A stretch of DNA of 64,000 nucleotides from Mycolicibacterium bacteremicum. GTDB taxonomy: Bacteria > Actinomycetota > Actinomycetes > Mycobacteriales > Mycobacteriaceae. The first letter of the stretch is position 1. Each line of letters starts with the position of its first letter. Position numbers and translations under genes: made by a program. Under the pieces are notes generated by a model that saw only the letters and a list, made by a program, of their open reading frames with translations, was not told where the DNA came from and did not search any database. Below are positions 1 to 9,165 of this stretch, in pieces. The stretch lies in contig NZ_CALUAE010000023.1 in NCBI RefSeq assembly GCF_943913955.1, positions 1-64,000 of the forward strand, in the 5' to 3' direction.

Positions 1-762
1 GCGGTGGTGTCAGTGGCCGCCACCGAGGCGGCTTTCGGCGACCACTGGCAGGACGCCCAGACCACCGCCCGCCCCGACGGCGATGGTTGGCTACTGGACG
101 GGTCCAAGATCACGGTGCTCAACGCGCCGCTGGCCACCCACCTGCTGGTGACCGCGACGACGCAGGCCGGGCTCTCGCTGTTCCTGGTCGAGCCGGCGGG
201 TCAACCCACCGGACTGACGATGCACGGGTACCGCACGGTCGATGACCGCCGGGCCGCCGATATCGAGTTCACCGGTGTCCGCGCGGTGCTGCTGGGCACC
301 GACGGCGCCGCCGGGGAGTCGGTGGAGCAGGCCCGCGACGAGGGCGCCGCCGCGGTCGCTGCCGAGGCGGTGGGCAATATGCGAAAGGTGCTGGCCGACA
401 CCGTCGAATACTGCAAGCAGCGACAGCAGTTCGGCACCCCCATCGGAACCTTCCAGGCGTTGCAGCACCGGATGGTCGACATGCACATCGAGTTGGAGCA
501 GTCGGTGGCCGCGGTGTACCTCGCGGTGCTGAACCTGCAGGCCGAGCCGGCCCAACGCGCCCGAGCGGTGTCGGCGGCCAAGGCCACCGTGGGCCGCGCC
601 GCGCGGTTCATCGGCCAGAACGCCGTGCAGTTGCACGGTGGCATGGGCATGACCGAGGAGTTGGCGATCGGGCACTACTTCAAGCGGTTGACCGCTGTGC
701 AGTACGAGTTCGGTTCCACCGACCGGCATCTGGCGCGGTATGCCGAGCTGACCCGGCCCTGA
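1..762 (+). CDS. acyl-CoA dehydrogenase, C-terminal part (5' end outside window)
   Basis: The reading frame is open from the first base, so the N-terminal half of the protein lies outside the window. The visible 250 or so residues are the C-terminal helical domain of an acyl-CoA dehydrogenase: RQQFGTPIGTFQALQHR, LHGGMGMTEEL and QYEFGSTDRHLARY are family signatures, and the Glu of QYEFG sits where many members place the catalytic base. The enzyme would oxidise an acyl-CoA with FAD; the substrate cannot be told. It ends 7 bases from the convergent stop of the ferredoxin reductase gene. The CoA ligase and TetR gene nearby suggest a fatty- or aromatic-acid degradation neighbourhood, which is inference. 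Confidence 0.88.
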   Translation, partial: AVVSVAATEAAFGDHWQDAQTTARPDGDGWLLDGSKITVLNAPLATHLLVTATTQAGLSLFLVEPAGQPTGLTMHGYRTVDDRRAADIEFTGVRAVLLGTDGAAGESVEQARDEGAAAVAAEAVGNMRKVLADTVEYCKQRQQFGTPIGTFQALQHRMVDMHIELEQSVAAVYLAVLNLQAEPAQRARAVSAAKATVGRAARFIGQNAVQLHGGMGMTEELAIGHYFKRLTAVQYEFGSTDRHLARYAELTRP

Positions 763-769
763 CTCCGGC

Positions 770-2341
770 TCATGTCGCGCCGGCCGCGTTGCGCATCTCC
801 GGGATGCCGATGAATTTGATCCGCGGCCGGTCGGCCGCCGCGCCGCGTGCCCGTTCGGCGGCGTCGATGGCCCGCCAGCCCGACCAGTCCACCGGTTGGG
901 TGCCGTTGTCGGTGAGCAGCGCCCGCAGCGAGTCCGCACCGGCCACCTCGCGGGCCAGCGCGCCGGCGCAGTGGTCCCGCCACACGGTGTCGACGGTCTC
1001 CTCGGCGCACCCGCGGTTACTGCCGATGACCCCGCGCGGACCACGCTTGATCCAGCCCGTCACATAACTTCCCGGGCAGTCCCGGACGCGGCCGTCGTCG
1101 TTGGGCACCACCCCCGCCGCATCGTCGAACGGGAGTCCGGGCACCGCAACCCCGCGGTATCCGATGGACCGCAGCACCAGCGATGTCTCGATCACCTCGT
1201 CGCCGCCCGCGCCCGTGACCCGCAACCCTGTCACATGATCGTCACCGAGAATCTCCTCCGGAGATGTCGTGAAGCGGAACACTATTCGTTTGTTGCCTGC
1301 CGTGGCGGGCCGCGCCGCGAAGTCCCGGGCGATGTCCAGTTTCAGCGCCGCCCACAGATCGGTGTCGTCCACTGGGTCCGGCAACGGCCCGTCGATGACG
1401 ACGTCGACGCCGTCGAGGTGTCCCAGCGCCAGGAATTCGCCCACCGAGAAGGCAGCGTCGGCGATACCGCGTCGGCCCAGGATCACCACCTCGCGGATAG
1501 CGCTGTCCCGCAAGGCCGTCAGCGCATGATCGGCGATATCGGTGCGGCCGAGCGCATCGGCGTCCAGCAGCATCATCCGGGCGGCGTCGAGGGCGACGTT
1601 ACCGTTGCCGACGATCACCACCCGCTCGCTGCCCAGCGCGAAACACCGCTCGGCGTGGTCGGGATGCCCGTTGTACCAGCCGACGAAGTCCGCGGCCGGA
1701 TGACTGCCGGGTAGCTGCTCGCCCGGCACGGCGAGGCTGCGGCTGGCGCCCGCGCCGACCGCGTAGATCACCGCATGATGGTGGGCCAGCAGGTCCTCAT
1801 GGGTCAGGTCGCGGCCGATCTCCACGCCGAGGTGGCAGCCGAACCGCGGGTTGGTGAAGACACGGTCGAAGATGCCGACCACCGACTTGGTGTGCTGATG
1901 GTCCGGCGCGACGCCGGCCCGGATCAGTCCGAACGGGGTGGGCAGCCGCTCGAACAGGTTGACCCGTACCCCGTCGATGGCGATGAGTTCGGCGGCGGCG
2001 TAACACGCGGCCGGGCCGGCGCCGACGATCGCCACCGTCAGCCCGCCGTCGTCGACCGATCGCGACGGCCGCTGCGGGGTGGTATCCGGCTGCAGTGGGT
2101 GCCGTTCGAAGTAGGCCGCGTTGATCTCGCGGAAGCGCTCCTGAGCAGGCGGCAGATCCTCCTCGTAGTGGATCGCGTCGACCGGGCACTCGTCGAAGCA
2201 GGCGCCACAGTCGATGCAGGCCTCCGGGTCGATGTAGAGCATGTCGGCCGCCGACGCATCCACCGGCCGGATGCAGTCCACCGGACACACGGGCACGCAG
2301 CTGGCGTCCTTGCAGCAGTTCTGCGTGATCACATATGCCAC
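770..2341 (-). CDS. fprB: ferredoxin/ferredoxin-NADP(+) reductase fusion, FprB-like
   Basis: The predicted protein has 523 residues. The N-terminal ~85 residues are a bacterial ferredoxin with two cysteine clusters (CCKDASCVPVCPVDC and CIDCGACFDECPVD). An adrenodoxin-reductase-type flavoprotein follows, with an FAD dinucleotide motif (VAIVGAGPAACYAAAEL) and an NADP motif (VVIVGNGNVALDAARMM). This is the layout of mycobacterial FprB. It would pass electrons between NADPH and a ferredoxin partner in the cytoplasm. The frame runs 22 codons further upstream, but the GTG at 2341 follows a GAGGGGGA ribosome site and gives the ferredoxin-like start VAYVITQNCC. The gene is divergent from a TetR regulator, and two palindromic candidate operators lie between or near the starts. 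Confidence 0.87.
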   Translation of the reverse strand: MAYVITQNCCKDASCVPVCPVDCIRPVDASAADMLYIDPEACIDCGACFDECPVDAIHYEEDLPPAQERFREINAAYFERHPLQPDTTPQRPSRSVDDGGLTVAIVGAGPAACYAAAELIAIDGVRVNLFERLPTPFGLIRAGVAPDHQHTKSVVGIFDRVFTNPRFGCHLGVEIGRDLTHEDLLAHHHAVIYAVGAGASRSLAVPGEQLPGSHPAADFVGWYNGHPDHAERCFALGSERVVIVGNGNVALDAARMMLLDADALGRTDIADHALTALRDSAIREVVILGRRGIADAAFSVGEFLALGHLDGVDVVIDGPLPDPVDDTDLWAALKLDIARDFAARPATAGNKRIVFRFTTSPEEILGDDHVTGLRVTGAGGDEVIETSLVLRSIGYRGVAVPGLPFDDAAGVVPNDDGRVRDCPGSYVTGWIKRGPRGVIGSNRGCAEETVDTVWRDHCAGALAREVAGADSLRALLTDNGTQPVDWSGWRAIDAAERARGAAADRPRIKFIGIPEMRNAAGAT

Positions 2342-2361
2342 GGCTCCCCCTCGGCGATTAC

Positions 2362-2376
2362 TGGACAGTTGTCTGG
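2362..2376. promoter_or_regulatory. candidate TetR operator, imperfect palindrome
   Basis: TGGACAGTTGTCTGG, with core GACA-GT-TGTC, lies 21 bases upstream of the fprB-like GTG start. It resembles the perfect palindrome at 2483-2496 in sequence and 2-base spacing. The pair probably binds the divergent TetR protein. This is inference from symmetry and position. Confidence 0.4.
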
Positions 2377-2482
2377 TTAGCGTAGGCGATACCGGTGACG
2401 ATTTCACGCCGGCGAAGCCTATCCACGGTGAAATGGCTGTTCACATACCCGATGTTGCGCGCGGGACCGCGTGGCGATACCT

Positions 2483-2496
2483 TGGACACATGTCCA
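2483..2496. promoter_or_regulatory. candidate TetR operator, perfect 6+2+6 palindrome
   Basis: TGGACA-CA-TGTCCA is a perfect inverted repeat that overlaps the ATG start (2490) of the TetR gene. A bound protein would block initiation of a leaderless or short-leader transcript, which suits autoregulation. I do not recognise it as a named regulator's site. Confidence 0.45.
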
Positions 2497-3071
2497 GCCC
2501 AGCGGTGGCTGATGTCACCTATCTGCAGGATCAGGCGTCCCGGCGCAAGCACACGCACCGGCAGGTGTTCGGTGCCGCGGCGGCGATCCTGGCCGCCCGC
2601 ACCGAACCGTCGCTGGCCGAACTGGCCGCGCGGGCGCGGATCGCACCGGCCGCCGTGTCGGCGCACTTCCCCACCGTCGACGCGGTCTTCGCCGAGCTGT
2701 ACCTGACCCGGTTGCACGATCTGCCGCTCGTGATCGACCCGGCGGCCGGTATGCGGGCCCGGGTCAGCGAACAGCTGCGCGCGATCACACTGGTCGTGGC
2801 CGATGAGCCGCTGCTGGCCGCGGCATGCGCGCAGGCGCTGCTGCGCGAGGACGACGATGCCGTCGCCGGGGTGCGCGCCCGGGTGGCCGCCGAGGTGCAC
2901 CGCCGCACCGCCGCCGCACTCGGCATGGGCGCCTGGCCGGAGGTGCTCGATACCGTGGAGACGCTGTTCTGGGGGGCACTGCTCCAGGTGCGGGCCCGGG
3001 TGATGAGCTACCACGCGATGGCCGACCGGTTGGACACCATGCTGGAACTGGTGCTACCCGATATCGACTGA
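2490..3071 (+). CDS. TetR-family transcriptional regulator
   Basis: The protein has 193 residues if the ATG at 2490 is used. The N-terminal helix-turn-helix region reads SLAELAARARIAPAAVSAHFPTVDAVFAEL when joined from two adjacent stretches, in the usual TetR position at residues 35-65. The C-terminal ligand domain is divergent and gives no clue to the effector. The frame stays open upstream to 2241, but that part lies antisense to the fprB coding region and the TetR fold needs only the ATG at 2490. The start codon lies inside a perfect palindrome (2483-2496). The gene is followed after 24 bases by a CoA-ligase-like gene, so the two are probably co-transcribed. Confidence 0.82.
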   Translation: MSSPAVADVTYLQDQASRRKHTHRQVFGAAAAILAARTEPSLAELAARARIAPAAVSAHFPTVDAVFAELYLTRLHDLPLVIDPAAGMRARVSEQLRAITLVVADEPLLAAACAQALLREDDDAVAGVRARVAAEVHRRTAAALGMGAWPEVLDTVETLFWGALLQVRARVMSYHAMADRLDTMLELVLPDID

Positions 3072-3095
3072 TCCGCCGGCGTAACCTCACCGGCG

Positions 3096-4529
3096 ATGAC
3101 CATCGATCTGATCCACGGCCTGGTGACCGCCGCGGCCACCGAGGCCCCGGACCGTGCCGCCGTCATCGGTGCCGACGGCGCATCGATCAGCTTCGCGCAG
3201 TTCGACGTCGAGATCCGGCGCGCCGCAGCGTGGATCGCTGCCCACAGCCGACCCGGTGATCGCATCGCGGTGATCGCCGACAACAGTCCGGACTACGCCC
3301 GGCTCTATTACGCCGTCCCACGCAGCGGACGCATCCTCACGCTGATCAATCAGCGCCTGAGCGCCGCAGAACAACTCACGGCACTCGGCATGGTCGAACC
3401 GGCCCTGGTGCTCGGCGATCGGCGCTACCTCGACGATCTTCCCCATTCCGCGATTGCCATCGATGATGTTGACTGGCAGCGCTTTCCGCCGGAGGAGTCC
3501 GGGGATGTCCGGTCGCCCGACGATCCGGCCTGGCTGCTGTTCACCAGCGGTTCGACCGGCACCCCCAAGGGTGTGCTGCACACCCACCGGTCGATCACCA
3601 CGGCGGTGCGCGCCACGGTGGCCGGCCGGGCGGTGCAACCGGGTGGGGTGTACCTGCTGCCGTTCCCGATGTGTCACATCGCCGGGTACAACATGCTGGT
3701 ACACCACTCCCGCGCCTCGACGGTGTTGCCGGTACCGGCTTTTCGGCCCGAGAGCTTCGTCGCCGCGGTGCACGCCCACCGGGTGACATCCTGCTCGCTG
3801 GCGCCGACCATGTTGCACAGCCTGCTCGATCACCTCCGCGACACCGGGCAGTCGCTGCCAACCCTGCGCGATATCGGCTACGGCTCGGCCGCCATCCCGG
3901 CCGACCTGCTGCGCCGCGCCGTCGACATGCTGGGGGTGGGATTCCATCAGGGCTACGGGATGACCGAAACCGGCGGCAACGTCACATTCCTGGGACCGCA
4001 TGAGCATCGCAGCGGCGATCCCGCGATCCTGCGCAGCGCGGGGTCGCCGCACGCCGAGGTGCAGTGCCGGATCGCCGCAGACGGCGAGATCCTGGTAAGC
4101 GGTGCGCAGGTGGCCGCCCGGTACTGGCCGGACACTCCGGTCACCGTGGACGGTTGGCTGCACACCGGGGATGTCGGGGAGATCGACGCCGGCGGCCGGC
4201 TGGTCGTCACCGACCGGCTCAAGGACGTCATCATCACCGGAGGCGAGAACGTGTCCTCCCGCGAGGTCGAGGACGTGCTGTCGCTGCACCCGGGTGTCGG
4301 GCAGGTGGCGGTCGTCGGGGTGCCCGATCCCTACTGGGGCGAGGCGATCTGCGCGGTCGTGGTGGCGGTGACGGCGGTGACGGCCGAGGAGCTGATCGCC
4401 CATGTCCGAGGCCGGCTGGCCGCCTTCAAGCGGCCGCGTCATGTGCTGTTCGTCGATGCGCTACCGCTGACCAGCAACGGAAAGGTGGCCAAAGACGCTG
4501 TGCGTCAACAGGCCCGGGCCACCGTGTGA
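3096..4529 (+). CDS. AMP-binding acyl-CoA ligase (FadD-like)
   Basis: The 477-residue protein belongs to the ANL adenylate-forming superfamily. It shows the P-loop LLFTSGSTGTPKGV near residue 150, the A5 motif GYGMTETGG, the hinge region DRLKDVIITGGENVSSREVE and the C-terminal lysine in LTSNGK. It would activate a carboxylic acid with ATP and pass it to CoA. It is shorter than typical long-chain FadD enzymes (about 500-560 residues), which favours a small or aromatic acid, but the substrate is not determined. Its TGA stop abuts the convergent stop of the DUF2127 gene (TGATCA). It probably shares a transcript with the TetR gene 24 bases upstream. Confidence 0.85.
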   Translation: MTIDLIHGLVTAAATEAPDRAAVIGADGASISFAQFDVEIRRAAAWIAAHSRPGDRIAVIADNSPDYARLYYAVPRSGRILTLINQRLSAAEQLTALGMVEPALVLGDRRYLDDLPHSAIAIDDVDWQRFPPEESGDVRSPDDPAWLLFTSGSTGTPKGVLHTHRSITTAVRATVAGRAVQPGGVYLLPFPMCHIAGYNMLVHHSRASTVLPVPAFRPESFVAAVHAHRVTSCSLAPTMLHSLLDHLRDTGQSLPTLRDIGYGSAAIPADLLRRAVDMLGVGFHQGYGMTETGGNVTFLGPHEHRSGDPAILRSAGSPHAEVQCRIAADGEILVSGAQVAARYWPDTPVTVDGWLHTGDVGEIDAGGRLVVTDRLKDVIITGGENVSSREVEDVLSLHPGVGQVAVVGVPDPYWGEAICAVVVAVTAVTAEELIAHVRGRLAAFKRPRHVLFVDALPLTSNGKVAKDAVRQQARATV

Positions 4530-5294
4530 TCAGGGGTGGTTGAGTCCGGCGCGCTCGACGCTGAGCAGGCTCTCGGTGTGATGCTCGGCGCGGTAGGCCG
4601 CACCGCCGCCGTTGAGCCCGAACAGCCGCTTACTCCACAGCAGCCACACCACCGCGACGATGTTGATCACCACCGCGAGCACCCGCAGCGCGGTGACCTT
4701 CTCGGTCAGCTCGTAGATCTCCAGCGGCAGAAAGGCACTGGTCGCGATCACCGCGAAATATTCACCCCAGCGCCGCATCGACCACAGCCCGACCGCCTCG
4801 ATCAGTTCGATCAGGGCGTAGCCGATCAGGCCGACGGCAATCCACAGCAGCGTGGTCTCCGACAGCGTGAAGGCCTCCCCGATGTGCTGCACGATCTTGG
4901 AGTCGTCGAGGTTCCAGCCGATCTGGTCGCCGAGCGGTTTGATCAACGGCAGCTCGGCCTCGAACTTCTGCTGGTATTCGGCACGGGCGCCGCGTAGTTT
5001 CAGCACCGCGACGGTGGCCAGCAGCACCACCAACGCCCGGATGACGCGTTCGACGGCCAGCACGCGCATCAGGGTGCGGTCGCGCAGCAACCGGCCGCGT
5101 GGTACCTCGGGCGCGGTGTCGGCCGGACCACGACCGCGGGGCGGGCCCACCACGAACGTCTCGCACCGCAGGCACCGCCAGGCCTCCCCCACCGGGGTGT
5201 CCACCCGCAGCCGGTCGCGCAACTCCGGCTCATCGGGCGCGAACGTCGCGTGCCCGTGCAGACCACAGGACCGCAGTGCGAAATCCAGCCTCAT
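4530..5294 (-). CDS. DUF2127 membrane protein
   Basis: The 254-residue protein begins with a short cysteine/histidine segment (CGLHGHATF near residue 10 and CLRCETFVV near residue 40) that could form a zinc ribbon. Several hydrophobic helices follow, and the line ALIELIEAVGLWSMRRWGEYFAVIATS is characteristic of the DUF2127 family. The function of the family is unknown. The gene lies 82 bases downstream of the NRPS gene on the same strand, across a hairpin, so it may be read through from the siderophore operon or have its own promoter. I see no reason in its sequence to give it a siderophore role. Confidence 0.75.
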   Translation of the reverse strand: MRLDFALRSCGLHGHATFAPDEPELRDRLRVDTPVGEAWRCLRCETFVVGPPRGRGPADTAPEVPRGRLLRDRTLMRVLAVERVIRALVVLLATVAVLKLRGARAEYQQKFEAELPLIKPLGDQIGWNLDDSKIVQHIGEAFTLSETTLLWIAVGLIGYALIELIEAVGLWSMRRWGEYFAVIATSAFLPLEIYELTEKVTALRVLAVVINIVAVVWLLWSKRLFGLNGGGAAYRAEHHTESLLSVERAGLNHP

Positions 5295-5332
5295 TGCAAC
5301 CTTTCCGGCACCGGCACGCCGCCTCGGCGCGT

Positions 5333-5355
5333 CCTCGTACGGTCAGGGTACGAGG
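5333..5355 (-). terminator. hairpin after the NRPS gene
   Basis: CCTCGTAC, a 7-base loop and GTACGAGG form a perfect 8-bp inverted repeat between the NRPS stop and the DUF2127 start. No clear U-run follows, so it may be a weak terminator, an mRNA-end stem, or a regulatory element for the DUF2127 gene. Confidence 0.4.
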
Positions 5356-5376
5356 CCGGCGCGGACGCCGACCCGG

Positions 5377-8300
5377 TTACCGGTCCAGCTCGGCGGCGAT
5401 CAGCGGTCCGAGTTGCTCCAGGGTGGCCGCGTCCATCAGCTCGGAATGCCGGCAGTCCAACGTCACCACCTGCAACCGGCCACCCACGTGCGGGCGCCAC
5501 TGCCGGGAGGCCACCCCGGTCAGATCCATCTCCAGGACGCTCGCGTCGACGAAGAACACGTCCCCGTCGTAACGGCCGTAATCGGCTCCGGCGGTGAGCC
5601 GTTCGGCGGCGACATAATTCTCGACCACCTGGGCGATCTGGGTGTCCTCGAGCATGCCGATGGCATCGTCGCTGTCGCGTACCAACCGGACCGCGTCGCT
5701 CACGTCCACCCGGGAGCCCACCTCGACCGGGAATCCCATCTCGCGGAGCAGGCCGCCCAGGACGGCCGTTTCGTCGAACTCATCGTCGATGGTGGTGTCG
5801 GTGCGCGCGTCCAGCATGCCGAGGAAGCCGACGATCCGTCCGCGCCGGCGCAACTCCTGGGCGATGAGCAGCGCCAGCGACCCGCCGAAGGACCAGCCGA
5901 GCAGCCGCACCGGGCCGGTGGGAGCCACCCGCTGGACCTCGTCGGCGTAACCCGCGGCCAGTGCGGTGATGGTGTCGGGCAGCCGGCTCGTGGTGAACAG
6001 CGGAGACTGCAGACCGTAGAGCGGGATGTCCTCGGGGACATACCTCTTCAGCCCGGCGAACTGCCAACTCAGCCCGCTGGCCGGGTGCACGCAGAACAGC
6101 GGTGGCCGGGTTCCGCCGGTGCGCAGTGCCAGCACCGGCGCCAGCGCGGCGCTGTCCCGCCTGTCGGCGCCGCCGGTCAGCATGGCCGCGATATCTGCGA
6201 CGGTCGGGGTGACCATCAGGTCGGCCACCGCGAGCTGCACCCCGAATTCCCGCCGGATCGCGGCAGCCAGTCGCACCAGCAGCAAGGAATGCCCACCGAG
6301 GGCGAAGAAGTCGTCGTCGACACCGGTGACCTCGATGCCCAGGACCGCACCGACCAGCGCGCAGAGCCGCAGCTCCTCGGCCGTGCGGGCCACTCGCCGG
6401 CCGCCCGAGCTGATCTCGGGATCCGGCAGCGCCCTGCGATCGAGCTTGCCGCTGGGGGTCAGTGGGAACGCGGTCAGCGCCACATACGCGGCGGGCACCA
6501 TGTGGACCGGCAGCGCCGCCGCGGCATGCGCGCGCAGCGCCGGTGTGATGTCGCCATCGGGGGGCGGGCCGGCCGGCAGGTAGTAGGCCAGCAGCCGGTC
6601 GGCGCGCACGATCACCCGGGCCGAGCCGACGCCGGGGTGGGTACCCAGCACGGTCTCGATCTCGGCGGGCTCGATACGCACGCCGCGCAGTTTGATCTGG
6701 TCATCGGTGCGTCCCAGGTATTCGAGCTGACCGCCGCCGCGCCAGCGCACGATATCCCCGGTGCGGTACATGCGGGCACCGGTGTCGAACGGATCGGCGA
6801 CGAAGCGTTCGGCGGTCAGGTCGTGCCGGTGCAGGTACCCGTCGGCCAGTTGGACGCCGGCCAGGTACAGCTCACCGGGCGCGCCGTCGGGCACCGGTTC
6901 CAGATAGCCGTCCAGGACGTAGGCCCGGACATTCCAGCCCGGTACGCCGAGCGCGACGGGTCCACCGTCAGCGGTCCAACCGAGCACGTCCACGGCGGCT
7001 TCGGTGGGCCCGTACAGGTTGTGCAACGGCACCCCGAGGCGGCGAACTGCCCGGTCGGCCAGCTCGTCGGACAGCGCCTCGCCCCCGACGGTCACCCGGG
7101 TCAGGCCGGTGCACCGCCCCGAGCGCGGCTCGTCGAGGAACAGCTCGAGCATCGAGGGCACGAAATCGACCGCCGTGACCCGTTCGGCGGCAATGAGTTC
7201 GGCCAGGTAGGCCGGATCGCGATGGCCACCGGGCTCGGCGATCACCAGGGTGGCCCCGACGCTGAGCGGCCAGAACACCTCCCACACCGAGGTGTCGAAG
7301 CTGATGGGCGTCTTGACCAGCATGCGATCGCGCGCCGACAGCGGATAGGCGTCCTGCAGCCAGGCGATGCGGTTGACGATGCCGGCGTGGGCCACCGCGA
7401 CACCCTTGGGCCGACCGGTGGAACCGGACGTGTAGAGCACATACACCCATGCCGACGGGTCGGTGGCCGGCCGCGGTGGCGGTGCCGGTTGGTCGCGGAC
7501 CACCCGCACGGCATCCGGATGGTCCAGCACCACAGCGGGTTTCGCGTCGTCGATCATGTGGCGCAGCCGCTCGCCCGGATAGTCCGGGTCCAGCGGGAGG
7601 AAGGCCGCACCGGATTTGGCCACCGCCACCAGCGCGACGATCAGCTCCACCGACCGGGGCAGCGACACCCCGACGATGCCGCCCGGCACGTCGAGGGTGG
7701 CCGCCAGCCGGTCCGACCAGGCGTCGAGCTCGGTGTAGCTGAGCTCATCGGCGCCGAACCGGACCGCGACGGCATCCGGGGTGCGCATCGCCTGATCGGC
7801 GACCAGCGCGCCGAGCCCGCGCGCCGGGACCTGCCGATCGGTGGCATTGCGCGCCTCCAGCACCGTGTGGCGTTCGGTGTCCTGCAGGAGTCGGACGGCG
7901 CCCACCCGGGTGGTCGCATCCCGGGTGAGCGCGATGAGCACATCCAGCAGCCGCCGGGTCAACGTCCGCACCGAGGTCTCGTCGAACAGGTCCGCGCTGT
8001 ACTCGGCCATGATGGTGGCCCCGGCGCGGTCGTCGATCAGGGTGAAGCCGAGATCGAACATCGCTGCGGTGACGGTGGGTTCGCGCCACCGGGTGGGCAG
8101 GTCGAACATGGTGGCGTCCGCACCGTCGCGCAGGTGATATCCGACGAAGACGTTGAACAACGGATTACGGCCGGCCACCCGCGGCGGGTTCAGCAGTTCG
8201 ACGAGCTGATCGAATGGCAGCTCCTGATGCGCGAAGGCGGCGAGATCCGCGGTACGCACCCGGGCGAGCAGTTCCGCGAATGTCGGGTTGCCAGCCAGGT

Positions 8301-9165
8301 CGGCGCGCAACACCAGGGTGTTGACGAAGAATCCGACGACCTCGTCCAGCGCCGCCTCGTCGCGACCGGCGACCGGGGTGCCGACGATGATGTCGTCACC
8401 GGCGCCGAGCCGGTGCAGCAGTACCGCAACTGCGGCGTGTAACAGCATCAGCGGGCTGACCTGGTAACGGTTTGCACTGTCGCGCATTGCCACGGCGGTG
8501 TCCACCGGGATGTCCATGTGCAGCGTCCCGCCCGTACCGCTGGGCCGCTTCGGGCGCGGCCGGTCGGTGGGCAGGGCGAGCTCATCGGGCGCGCCGGCCA
8601 GCTGCGCACGCCAGAATTCACGGTGCGCCTCGCCCAGACGATCCAGCAGGTCGTGCTGCCATCCGGTGTAGTCGGCGTACTGCACCGCGAGGGCGGGCAG
8701 TGCCGGGTCCTGCCCGGCCGCCCGGGCACGATAGGCCCGGTTCAGGTCGGCCAGCAGCGGACCATCCGACCATTCGTCGGTGGCGATGTGGTGCAACAGC
8801 AGCACGATCGTGTGAACCTGCGGTCCGGAGCGAAACACGCTCACCCGCAACGGAATCTCGGTGTGCAGGTCGAACGGTCGCGTGACGACCGCGTCGAGAT
8901 CGGCCGGTGCCGCATCGATGATCTGCACCGGGGCCCGGGTGCCGGTCGGCAGGATGTGCTGCAGATAGCGGCCGTCCTGTTCGGTGAAGACGGTGCGCAG
9001 GGACTCGTGCCGGTCGAGCACATCGGTCAGTGCGTCGGACAGCGCGTCGGTGTCCAATGGTCCCTGCACCTCGAACACCAGTGGGTAGTTGTAGGCCAGC
9101 GCGGCGGCACCGCCGAGCCGGTCGATCAGCAGCAGCCGCTGCTGGGCGGGCGATACCGAAATCTG
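5377..9165 (-). other. NRPS module 6: C-A-T-TE, sixth residue unassigned
   Basis: The condensation domain is of the L-to-L type with HHIATDE (second His near residue 6359). The adenylation domain has all core motifs, and its code reads DTWDTGLVDK, which I cannot match to a known residue. Asp at positions 278 and 331 hints at a polar or basic side chain. The carrier serine (GGHS) is near residue 7193. The type I thioesterase has GWSFGG (Ser ~7325) and a likely catalytic His in CRHSELMD near the end. Confidence 0.75.

Noticed and set aside
3096..4529. Involvement of the CoA-ligase-like gene in siderophore acylation
   Set aside because: It is paired with its own TetR gene and lies outside the IdeR-like controlled units; mbtM already provides the acyl-AMP ligase.
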